A DNA stretch of 52,397 nt, taken from positions 1 through 52,397 of IMG/VR virus record IMGVR_UViG_3300046538_000057, one strand, 5' to 3'. Every line of letters begins with the position of its first letter. Positions within the stretch are counted from its first letter, which is position 1. A program made the translations under genes and the position numbers. This document shows positions 46,616 to 52,397 of this stretch, one piece after another. The notes beneath the pieces were generated by a model. The model did no database searches. It was not told where the DNA came from and saw only the letters and a program-made list of their open reading frames with translations. This DNA is from a virus.

Positions 46616-47052
46616 TGGTCGGTCGCCTTGGCAATGGTGTAGTGCTCAGGGTTCTTGCCCGCGTGGATGGCCTTCAGGCGATCGACGTGAGGCGTGAGGC
46701 TGTTGATCAGATCGCGATAGCCGCCCGGGTGCATGCGGTCATCATTCAGCTTACCGGCCGCCTCGGCGTCAACGATGATCGCCAGACAGGCCAGAGCGTG
46801 CGCCAAGTGAGGCAGGCCGCTGTCCGGGTCTACGCTCTCCCCTTCGAACCATGCGTTCAGATGACGGCTTGCTGCGTCGTAGTAGATCGATGCGCGAATG
46901 CCTACTGCCCGGAAGTTAGATCGCCCGTACTTCAGCATGCCGTCGAGCAATCCGAGGCTGCCAAGGGCGGTAGCCGTTACAGGCCAAAGGTGCAGGGGCA
47001 GCTTTCCGCTTCCGACCAGATCCTTCGGGTTCGATGGTTTCAACTCGCTCAT
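46612..47052 (-). CDS. dATP/dGTP diphosphohydrolase-like protein
   Basis: 146 residues from ATG 47052, where a longer frame lacks a ribosome-binding site. The blocks NPKDLVGSGKLPLHLWPVTA, LLDGMLKYGRSNFRAVGIRA and YYDAASRHLNAWFEGE, then LPHLAHALACLAIIVDA, match the phage family annotated as dATP/dGTP diphosphohydrolase N-terminal domain (formerly DUF5664), a MazG-like helical nucleotide hydrolase. It may shape the nucleotide pool during infection. An operator lies 54 bp upstream. Confidence 0.8.
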   Translation of the reverse strand: MSELKPSNPKDLVGSGKLPLHLWPVTATALGSLGLLDGMLKYGRSNFRAVGIRASIYYDAASRHLNAWFEGESVDPDSGLPHLAHALACLAIIVDAEAAGKLNDDRMHPGGYRDLINSLTPHVDRLKAIHAGKNPEHYTIAKATDQ

Positions 47053-47105
47053 GCAATCCACTCCCTGAAATTTATATCGCGTACGCGCGTCATGATAACC
47101 GATGC

Positions 47106-47123
47106 GGTCCCCTCGGAGGGACC
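47106..47123. promoter_or_regulatory. 18-bp dispersed operator upstream of the dATP/dGTP hydrolase-like gene
   Basis: GGTCCCC-TCGG-AGGGACC in the gap after the DUF7220-like gene. TTGC stands directly beside it on the minus strand as at the rha promoter, but a good -10 is missing. Confidence 0.7.
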
Positions 47124-47141
47124 GCAATAATCAAAATGACA

Positions 47142-47390
47142 TCACTTATTTTCGACTGCCTCGGCCGACCGCCGATCACCCCTGGCAAGCATGTTGAAAG
47201 CCCGGCGCAGCAGGTAGGACCGGCACAGGGAAATCACGGTGTAGATTAGGGTTATCCCTACGTTATCTAGCAGCGACGGATGAAACCCGTACAGCGGGAA
47301 TACCAAGGCATTGGCGATCATGCTGACGATCAGGCCCGCTGCCACATTGCTCAGGGCTTCGAAAGCGCTGCCTTTTCTCGACTGGCTCAT
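47142..47390 (-). CDS. DUF7220-like small membrane protein
   Basis: 82 residues from ATG 47390. It starts MSQSRKGSAFEALSNVAAGL and has two hydrophobic segments (about 17-37 and 43-62) and a basic end. This matches a small membrane protein family of phages (DUF7220). Function unknown. Confidence 0.75.
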   Translation of the reverse strand: MSQSRKGSAFEALSNVAAGLIVSMIANALVFPLYGFHPSLLDNVGITLIYTVISLCRSYLLRRAFNMLARGDRRSAEAVENK

Positions 47391-47545
47391 GCCTTGTTCT
47401 CCCCCGCAAACCGCATCTGCCGCGCCCGGCTGCACTTCGCATGACTGCCAGTGGCGCGAGACTTGCCGCACTCGGTGCATTTTGTTTTGTTGACGTACCA
47501 GGGCGATGGCGCTGGCTGCTGGAACATGGATGGGCGGCGGGTCAT
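47387..47545 (-). CDS. Small zinc-ribbon-like protein
   Basis: 52 residues. CTECGKSRATGSHAKC gives Cys-x2-Cys then Cys, and the basic ends suggest nucleic-acid binding. Start and stop each overlap neighbours by four bases. The short length and coupling are typical of nin-region genes. Confidence 0.65.
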   Translation of the reverse strand: MTRRPSMFQQPAPSPWYVNKTKCTECGKSRATGSHAKCSRARQMRFAGENKA

Positions 47546-48183
47546 GCGGCTGTCCTCTTGAGCTCACGGGTCTTTGCCCGGTATTCGGCGGTGATGGCTT
47601 TCAAGTCGTCGATGGTGTGCTTGCGCGGTTCGTGGTCAGCCTCCAGCGCCTCGACTGCCTCCAGCCCAATGCGGTCGATCAGGCCAGCCCGGAACCCTTC
47701 GGAAACGGTCGCACCCTTGCGGGCGAACTTGAATGAGCCGGCGTTACAGCCCTTGCACTGCAACCAAATATTGGCCGGCACCATCCTGAGCTCCGGCCGG
47801 GCACCCTTGCCGAGGAAGTGTCCAGCATCGAATGCGCCGCCAGTCTTCCAGCCCTGGGCCGCTAGAATCGATTCCTGAGACTCGCCGCAGCTGATGCAGC
47901 CGCTACCGATGCTCAGCTCGTAGGTTCGTCGGTAGTCGCGGACGGCCTTCTCTGCCTCCTGCACGAATTCCGATCTCGACTTCAGCTTTTCCTTGCGCAC
48001 CTTGATCTCGCTGCGCTCTACCTGGGCCAGAGCCTTGCGCGCCCTCTCCTGATTCTTCGGAGCATCGAGGATCGCGCAGGCCGGGGAGCACACTGCTTGA
48101 CCCAGACGCGCAGGCACGAATGAGGCCCCGCATTCTGGGACGCGGCACTTCTTGGCGCGGGGTGGTTTGGATGGGAGAGTCAT
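47542..48183 (-). CDS. ninG: NinG recombination protein
   Basis: 213 residues from ATG 48183. The N-terminal zinc-ribbon-like cluster is CRVPECGASFVPARLGQAVC, then a helix. The C-terminal part has GCISCGESQ, FDAGHFLGKGARPELRM and LQCKGCN, the HNH-like metal cluster of NinG (Rap) of lambda. It takes part in recombination by the phage pathway. The longer GTG start is less likely. Confidence 0.9.
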   Translation of the reverse strand: MTLPSKPPRAKKCRVPECGASFVPARLGQAVCSPACAILDAPKNQERARKALAQVERSEIKVRKEKLKSRSEFVQEAEKAVRDYRRTYELSIGSGCISCGESQESILAAQGWKTGGAFDAGHFLGKGARPELRMVPANIWLQCKGCNAGSFKFARKGATVSEGFRAGLIDRIGLEAVEALEADHEPRKHTIDDLKAITAEYRAKTRELKRTAA

Positions 48184-48674
48184 ATCGTGCACCCCGCATG
48201 GATTTTGCGTTTCGCGCCCAAATAGGCCTCGTGTGCATCCTCCGGAGTACTGAATATGCCGACGTAGATCTTCCGGCCCATGTGCTGGATTTGTGCCGTG
48301 AATTTCTTCCCTTGCGGTGCCACCCCGAGGAATCCCGAAGTGTTATTGCTCCTGGCTCGACGCTGGTTCTGCATGTTCAGCGTCTGATTGCCTGGCCGTA
48401 AGTTGTCGAAACGGTTATTCGCCCCAACACTGTCGCGATGATCAATCCCGCAATCAGGGTCGTCTCCAGTCACCCAGTACCAGGCGAGCCGGTGCGCGAA
48501 ATAGCGAACTCCGTCGAGAGTGATCAACAGATAACCGTTCTTCTGGAGCGATCCGACTGGCTCGCCAATGTATCGCCCCTTCCTACGGACATTCCACATG
48601 AAGATCCCGGTGTCGGCCGAATAGTGGATTTGACTAACCAGATACGCATGGTCAGGCATTGGCTTTATGCTCAT
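48180..48674 (-). CDS. HNH endonuclease with AP2-like domain between ninB and ninG
   Basis: 164 residues from ATG 48674, which overlaps the ninB stop. GIDHRDSVGANNRFDNLRPG is the HNH motif, followed by the Asn-rich block; SGFLGVAPQGKKFTAQIQHM is the AP2-like part. It has the same architecture as the gene at 6527-7003 but a different sequence. It splits the usual ninB-ninG neighbourhood and is likely a homing-type insertion. Confidence 0.85.
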   Translation of the reverse strand: MSIKPMPDHAYLVSQIHYSADTGIFMWNVRRKGRYIGEPVGSLQKNGYLLITLDGVRYFAHRLAWYWVTGDDPDCGIDHRDSVGANNRFDNLRPGNQTLNMQNQRRARSNNTSGFLGVAPQGKKFTAQIQHMGRKIYVGIFSTPEDAHEAYLGAKRKIHAGCTI

Positions 48675-49072
48675 GAATAACGCCCTTCCCAATGGTCAGT
48701 TGCAGTCCACTTCACACCATGCTCGGCGCCGAAAGCGTTCATCAGCTCGAACAGATCGCTGAACCACTTCTGCGACTGCTTGCGCGTTGAGGTCGCCATG
48801 ACCACGAAGCCACCGTCCAGTCCAGGCTCGGCGCGCTGCTTCTCCAGCGATGCGCTGAACAGGCATTTCCAGTCTTCATCGGTGAGCTTCTTGCCGTACC
48901 ACTCAACCTGGGTCGCGACGTCTTTCAACATCGCCCACATTTTCCGGTTGCAGATGTCCGGGCGCTTTTCGTCCTTGATCACCACCACCTTCGGCTTACC
49001 CAGGTCCAGGCCGGACAGGAAGTTGATTGCGCGAGCCCTGTCCGCCTCATTGCGGATAACTTGCTCAGCCAC
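48671..49072 (-). CDS. ninB: NinB recombination protein
   Basis: 133 residues from GTG 49072, chosen for AAGGAG at eight bases. KRPDICNRKMWAMLKDVATQ, WYGKKLTDEDWKCLFSASLE and GLDGGFVVMATSTRKQSQKW are the conserved blocks of NinB (Orf). NinB binds single-stranded DNA and helps load recombinases in the lambda Red pathway. Overlaps the hydrolase stop upstream. Confidence 0.9.
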   Translation of the reverse strand: MAEQVIRNEADRARAINFLSGLDLGKPKVVVIKDEKRPDICNRKMWAMLKDVATQVEWYGKKLTDEDWKCLFSASLEKQRAEPGLDGGFVVMATSTRKQSQKWFSDLFELMNAFGAEHGVKWTATDHWEGRYS

Positions 49073-49904
49073 GCTCGCACTCCTTGAGAAAGGCGGTGAT
49101 TTGCGGGGTAACGGTTTTCGCCTGGGTGACCAGGAACAAGTGGCCGTCGTCGATGACACTCAAACGCGAGTTGGGGATTAGACTTGCCAGAATGCGCATA
49201 TTGACCAGCGGAATGATCGGGTCATCACTTCCCGCGAGGATCAGGGTCGGCTGCGTCAACCGGTGCAGCCAGTGGATGCTGGTCCAGTACATTGCCGCGA
49301 ATAACTGGTAGTAGTACCCCAGAGTGTTCGTGCTCTTCGGGCGATCCATGAGCGCCTTGGACAGTTCTGGATTGGTGCGGTACATGCCGCCATAGATCTC
49401 GGGCGCGATCCGCGCGGCGTACTCAGGATCTAGATACCGGCGCGGGCTGGACATCTTGAGAATCACGCTCGGCGAGGCCGGCACCATAAACATGCCCATG
49501 GCAGTAGCCGCTAAAATCAGTCTCTTGCAGCGGTCTGGATAGTCGTGGGCGAACTGCTGAGCAAGGGCGCCACCCCATGACACGCCGATTACGCTCACCT
49601 CGTTGTATCCCAATACGTCCAGCATCTTGGCGACGGTGCGAGCCAGCCCATCGAATCGATAGGGAAAGAACGGCGCGGGAGACTCGCCGACCCCGGGCGC
49701 ATCGAAAGCTATGACCTCAAGATCGGGGTCCAGCGACTCAATGAAAGGCATGACCAGATCGATACTTGCGCCAATGCCATTGAAGACCAGAAGCGGAAGG
49801 AGTTTGTTGCTGCCCGGGCGCACCATAGTGCGAATCTGCTGACCGCCGACGTTTACAGTCTTGTGGATGAAAGAATCTGCCGTAACACGCTCCATGCGGC
49901 TCAT
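49065..49904 (-). CDS. phaZ: PhaZ-like poly(3-hydroxyalkanoate) depolymerase
   Basis: 279 residues, the length of intracellular PhaZ of pseudomonads (about 283). The alpha/beta-hydrolase nucleophile elbow is GVSWG with Ser109, in VIGVSWGGALAQQFAHDYPD; the acid lies in LAGSDDPIIPL (227-228) and the His in IDDGHLFLV (255). The blocks VRPGSNKLLPLLVFNGIGAS, DPDLEVIAFDAPGVG, GYYYQLFAAMYWTSIHWLH and IPLVNMRILASLIPN are those of Pseudomonas PhaZ, which cleaves stored medium-chain polyhydroxyalkanoate granules into hydroxy acids. The frame is intact and coupled to both neighbours, so it is an expressed early gene. A host-derived metabolic gene in a phage nin region is unusual. Confidence 0.88.
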   Translation of the reverse strand: MSRMERVTADSFIHKTVNVGGQQIRTMVRPGSNKLLPLLVFNGIGASIDLVMPFIESLDPDLEVIAFDAPGVGESPAPFFPYRFDGLARTVAKMLDVLGYNEVSVIGVSWGGALAQQFAHDYPDRCKRLILAATAMGMFMVPASPSVILKMSSPRRYLDPEYAARIAPEIYGGMYRTNPELSKALMDRPKSTNTLGYYYQLFAAMYWTSIHWLHRLTQPTLILAGSDDPIIPLVNMRILASLIPNSRLSVIDDGHLFLVTQAKTVTPQITAFLKECERG

Positions 49905-50821
49905 TGGTCGCCACCCTTCGCAGCCTGATCCCGGTCATCGGTCCGTTCGCCGCGCTCAACACATACGCCGTGGCAGCAGGGCTGATCGCATTCGATGCAG
50001 GTCTTTTGCTTGGCCGCTTCGATTGCCGCGATCCGGCGCTTTGCCTTGTTGCCGCCGCCCCCGCCGAACGACGACAGGAATTCATCAGCCTCCGCCTCGC
50101 TCATAGCCGCGTATGGCTTCGGCGCGGTCACCATTGCCGACAGCTCTCCAATTGCCAGCGTGGCAATCTCGAAAGGCTTTTCGTACATGCTCGACACCTG
50201 AACGATCTGATTCATGGCCTCGACCATATAGGCCAGCCTCTTCTCCAGATCCTGGCTCAAGTCGAAGAACGAGCGGCGCGATTGTTCGGTGTTAGCCAGC
50301 TGGGCGCGCAGGCGCTCACCTTCCAGCACGATGGCCTGAGCTGCCTTGATCGACTCGTAGTCACCATGGACGAACAGCTGCCCAGCGCCGCAGCCAACGC
50401 CCATGGTCAAAGCGGTTTTCTTGCGCAGCCGTTCAAGTTCTGAAGACTCACCGTGAGCTAGCGACTCACCGTCAGCACCGTGAGTACCATTATCACCATC
50501 CCACTCCAGCGCGCCGGGGATGGTCAGGTGGGCGGTGGGTTGCGGCTGAGCATTGGCTTGCCCATCCTTCCAGGCCGAGCCCAGCGACTGGATTGCATAG
50601 CTGCTCATTTCGCCGGGAAAGTGCTCGTCGCGGAACTTGGCGAACGCCTTCTGATCGCTCGGCGTCCAGTTTTCCAGCAGGCTTTCGACCGATGGCGGCA
50701 CCGGTGCGGCTTCAATCATGAATTTGTATACGTCTTCGTCGCTGCCGTAACAGATTGCAGCTGCGGCTCGCATTTCATCGGTCGGCTCAACCGGTACAAA
50801 CTTCCATTCTGTATCGCTCAT
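49901..50821 (-). CDS. Ea22-like protein with Cys-rich C-terminus
   Basis: 306 residues. The N-terminus WKFVPVEPTDEMRAAAAICY is a block common in Pseudomonas phage Ea22-like proteins. The middle is helical. The C-terminus holds TCIECDQPCCHGVCVERGER, five Cys and one His in 20 residues, probably metal-binding. The DNA near 50446-50485 carries four GTGAGT/ACTCAC-type boxes, encoding the Gly/Ser/His stretch at about 112-126. Function unknown. Confidence 0.65.
   Translation of the reverse strand: MSDTEWKFVPVEPTDEMRAAAAICYGSDEDVYKFMIEAAPVPPSVESLLENWTPSDQKAFAKFRDEHFPGEMSSYAIQSLGSAWKDGQANAQPQPTAHLTIPGALEWDGDNGTHGADGESLAHGESSELERLRKKTALTMGVGCGAGQLFVHGDYESIKAAQAIVLEGERLRAQLANTEQSRRSFFDLSQDLEKRLAYMVEAMNQIVQVSSMYEKPFEIATLAIGELSAMVTAPKPYAAMSEAEADEFLSSFGGGGGNKAKRRIAAIEAAKQKTCIECDQPCCHGVCVERGERTDDRDQAAKGGDQ
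50446..50485. promoter_or_regulatory. GTGAGT/ACTCAC box cluster inside an early gene
   Basis: ACTCAC 50446-50451, GTGAGC 50453-50458, ACTCAC 50464-50469 and GTGAGT 50480-50485. Four boxes in 40 bp, 1.4 kb from parA, in a coding sequence. It could be a distant part of the partition site. Confidence 0.5.
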
Positions 50822-51024
50822 TTCACCACCCCGTATTTAACAAGACACTCCAGCGCGTACTGCGCCGGGTAGGACCACTTGATCTTGCCGCCGAGCCAGT
50901 CGCCGATCGTTCGGTGACCGACGCCCAATGCCGCGGCTGCTTCCTTCTGCGTCATCCCGGACGATGCGATCAGCTGCCTGATGTGTGCCGGGTCACTGCT
51001 TAACTTGCTTGGGTCCAGCTTCAT
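50818..51024 (-). CDS. XRE-family small DNA-binding protein
   Basis: 68 residues. HIRQLIASSGMTQKEAAAAL, then GVGHRTIGDWLGGKIKW, is a Cro/C1-type helix-turn-helix followed by PAQYALECLVKYGV, typical of small phage and plasmid regulators. It is the second gene of the nin operon. It overlaps both neighbours by four bases. It is a candidate binder of the dispersed operators. Confidence 0.8.
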   Translation of the reverse strand: MKLDPSKLSSDPAHIRQLIASSGMTQKEAAAALGVGHRTIGDWLGGKIKWSYPAQYALECLVKYGVVK

Positions 51025-51758
51025 GCGGCTTTCACTTCTGCTGTTTTCTTAAGGTGAGGCGCGTTGTGCTGGTGCGTGGCCAGTGAAAAGCCGCGCGGCG
51101 TTGCGCTTCGAATGTTCTTGGTGCGCGTCGACTTACCGCCGCATTTCTTCCAGCCTGGGTTGTCCTTGTAGAGCACCGGAACGTGGATGCGCTCAGGCTC
51201 ACAGAAGCCGGGGCCGCACCATATGTCGGTGCCCTTGTTGTAGGCATCGCGGCCGGGATAGATGTCCGGGTAGATCGGATGCTCATCGCCTTCTGGCAGA
51301 TAGCCGCCGTAATGATTCGGGTGGAACGTGAAGTCAGGCTTGCGGTACATGGTCGACAGCACGCCGCGAGGGTTCTCGAAGGCCCAGCAATCGGTGTCGC
51401 ACAGCTCGGCCACCCTCGGAACCAGAAGCGCAAGGGACATGGCCTCATGCTGGAACATCGGATTAGCTGCGCGCTTCTTCTCGAAGTGGCGAGCGCCGGC
51501 CACCGTCAGGTGCGTGCATTCCGGGAAGCCGAAGACCATGCAGACCTTACGGCCGATCATCTGGGCGATGATGGATGCGTGCTCATCGATTCTGTCCGGG
51601 TAGAACCACATTCCGACCTTGACGTGCAGGCCGTCTCGCGTGATCCCTTGCGGATGCTGACCATCAAAGCACCAGCACTCGTAGCCAGCCTCAAGCCATG
51701 GCTTGGCCATAAGCCCGGTGAAGTCATACAGAAAAATTGCCACGCCCCTGGATTGCAT
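51021..51758 (-). CDS. C5-cytosine methyltransferase-like protein
   Basis: 245 residues from ATG 51758. DFTGLMAKPWLEAGYECWCF is a glycine-poor motif I. FGFPECTHLTVAGARHF holds the PC motif in the form Pro-Glu-Cys-Thr (Cys81), and CWAFENPRGVLSTMYRK the ENV-like motif (128-130). The C-terminus GGKSTRTKNIRSATPRGFSL closes the domain. It is shorter than usual Dcm enzymes and lacks a clear recognition domain. It may methylate phage DNA against restriction. It is the first gene of the nin operon, controlled by the operator at 51783. Confidence 0.72.
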   Translation of the reverse strand: MQSRGVAIFLYDFTGLMAKPWLEAGYECWCFDGQHPQGITRDGLHVKVGMWFYPDRIDEHASIIAQMIGRKVCMVFGFPECTHLTVAGARHFEKKRAANPMFQHEAMSLALLVPRVAELCDTDCWAFENPRGVLSTMYRKPDFTFHPNHYGGYLPEGDEHPIYPDIYPGRDAYNKGTDIWCGPGFCEPERIHVPVLYKDNPGWKKCGGKSTRTKNIRSATPRGFSLATHQHNAPHLKKTAEVKAA

Positions 51759-51782
51759 CTTGATCCCCTCAGGTCCCTTTCT

Positions 51783-51800
51783 GGTCCCTCTGGAGAGACT
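51783..51800. promoter_or_regulatory. 18-bp dispersed operator at the nin promoter
   Basis: GGTCCCT-CTGG-AGAGACT, identical to the site at 4469. It overlaps the -10 of the minus-strand promoter. A further half site GGTCCCT lies at 51772-51778. Confidence 0.82.
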
Positions 51801-51825
51801 ATATGCGATGCTCGCGAATAAGCAA
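51798..51825 (-). promoter_or_regulatory. Promoter of the nin-like operon
   Basis: On the minus strand, -35 TTGCTT (51820-51825), 16-base spacer, -10 TATAGT (51798-51803). The operator begins inside the -10 and covers the transcription start. Confidence 0.75.
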
Positions 51826-51852
51826 AGCGATTTCCGCACATTCGTATATCCT

Positions 51853-51887
51853 GTGAGTCAAATACTCACTGTGAGCGACGTACTCAT
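51853..51887. promoter_or_regulatory. GTGAGT/ACTCAC boxes at the parA start
   Basis: GTGAGT 51853-51858, ACTCAC 51864-51869, GTGAGC 51871-51876 and ACTCAT 51882-51887, two consecutive inverted pairs; the last box overlaps the parA start codon. This fits an autoregulatory operator or centromere bound by the RHH protein. ParG of TP228 recognises ACTC tetramers. Confidence 0.7.
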
Positions 51888-52397
51888 GAAAAGGATTGGG
51901 CTGATCAACCAGAAAGGCGGGGTCGGCAAGTCGACAAGCTGCGTCGTCCTGGCCGGGGCACTGGCGCAAAAGTACCGGGTCGCACTGGTCGACCTCGACC
52001 CCCAAGGCAGCCTTGAGCGCTGGAACGGAATGGCAAAGCTGCCCGCTACGCTAGAGATTTTCGCCGCCGACAGCATTGCTGACCTGAAGCGGCTCAAGGG
52101 GTTTGACTACGCGGTGATTGATACGAAGGGAGAACTGTCGGCCGATGCGCTGCCGGCGCTGGACATGGCCCTGCTGCCGTGCATCCCGAGCCTATTCGAC
52201 ATTTGGTCCTCGGCTGACACCATCGAATTGCTGAAAGCGCACCAGGCGCATCGCCCGTCGTTCATTGTCGCGCTGTTCGTCAACCGTCTGGCTGAGCGCA
52301 CGCGACTTGGCAAGCAGATCTCTGGAGCGCTTGGCGGGTATGGTCTACCGCTTCTGAAAACCCCACTTCGCGACCGGATCGCATACCCGACCTGCAT
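51886..52397 (+). CDS. parA: ParA-family partition ATPase, N-terminal part (continues at base 1)
   Basis: MKRIGLINQKGGVGKSTSCV carries the deviant Walker A motif KGGVGKS of ParA/MinD ATPases; VALVDLDPQGS is the A' motif with Asp36 and Asp38, and FDYAVIDTKGEL the Walker B region. There is no N-terminal DNA-binding domain, so it is the short type Ib (ParF-like). It positions the circular molecule at cell division together with the RHH protein encoded next. It is divergent from the nin operon. The frame runs through the junction and ends at 224. Confidence 0.9.
   Translation, partial: MKRIGLINQKGGVGKSTSCVVLAGALAQKYRVALVDLDPQGSLERWNGMAKLPATLEIFAADSIADLKRLKGFDYAVIDTKGELSADALPALDMALLPCIPSLFDIWSSADTIELLKAHQAHRPSFIVALFVNRLAERTRLGKQISGALGGYGLPLLKTPLRDRIAYPTC
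52271..52397. repeat. Terminal direct repeat, right copy
   Basis: Exact copy of 1-127; one of the two copies should be removed to obtain the 52,270-bp circle. Confidence 0.93.

Noticed and set aside
1-52397. tRNA genes, CRISPR arrays, IS elements
   Set aside because: No cloverleaf-like sequence, regularly spaced repeat array or transposase was seen; the only clustered short repeats are the par boxes, iterons and operators described.

Overview
The window is one complete circular replicon opened at an arbitrary point. Bases 1-127 are repeated exactly at 52271-52397, so the molecule is 52,270 bp and the parA gene is split over the junction (51886 to end, continuing at 1-224). It is GC-rich, and its proteins look like those of phages of Pseudomonas (NinB/NinG/RusA set, antitermination protein Q, DUF7220, DUF1833, lambda-type tail, and a host-like PhaZ). 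It is best described as a lambda-like temperate siphophage of Pseudomonas that carries plasmid functions, that is, a candidate phage-plasmid.

Layout. (1) 51886-736, plus strand: a short ParA ATPase, a ribbon-helix-helix partner and a small protein, bounded by clusters of GTGAGT/ACTCAC boxes. (2) 6207 down to 800, minus strand: the rightward-early equivalent, with cro-like, small proteins, a NinX-like protein, a KorA/TrfB-like regulator, a replication initiator with iterons inside its gene, a second replication-region protein and an XRE-type DNA-binding protein. (3) 6208-6526: a divergent promoter region with operators but no recognisable CI repressor; an HNH gene sits where CI would be. (4) 6527-20128, plus strand: the leftward-early equivalent, with HNH, small proteins, Sak4-like recombinase plus SSB-like protein, DnaQ-type exonuclease, ASCH protein, tyrosine integrase, Rha regulator, Ea22-like proteins, then two tiny ORFs coupled to an O-acyltransferase. 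(5) 51758 down to 44393, minus strand: the nin-like region, with cytosine methyltransferase-like protein, XRE protein, a poly(hydroxyalkanoate) depolymerase (PhaZ) homologue, NinB, HNH, NinG, dATP/dGTP hydrolase-like protein, metallophosphoesterase, RusA and Q. (6) 44394 down to 20222, minus strand: the late region, with promoter and terminator just after Q, holins, terminase, portal, MuF, scaffold, capsid, connectors, tail tube, frameshifted tail chaperone, lipoprotein, tape measure, NlpC/P60, TipJ, tailspike and a GH19 endolysin.

Two features tie the genome together. The par cassette lies, inverted, inside what would otherwise be one lambda-like early-to-Q order (cro-rep-nin-Q). An 18-bp interrupted palindrome, (A/G)GTCCCT-N4-AG(A/G)GAC(C/T), with a variant whose other arm is GGTGAC, occurs at 14 places. 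Several lie exactly between the -35 and -10 of promoters (cro, rha) or over the -10 (nin operon). This resembles dispersed-operator control as in P1 or the stoperators of mycobacteriophage L5.

The most unusual cargo is the PhaZ-like depolymerase, which would let the phage mobilise the host's carbon-storage granules. Other accessory items are the lipoprotein inside the tail operon, the acyltransferase with its two micro-ORFs, and a calcineurin-like phosphoesterase with an N-terminal helix-turn-helix. No tRNA, rRNA, IS element or CRISPR array was seen.
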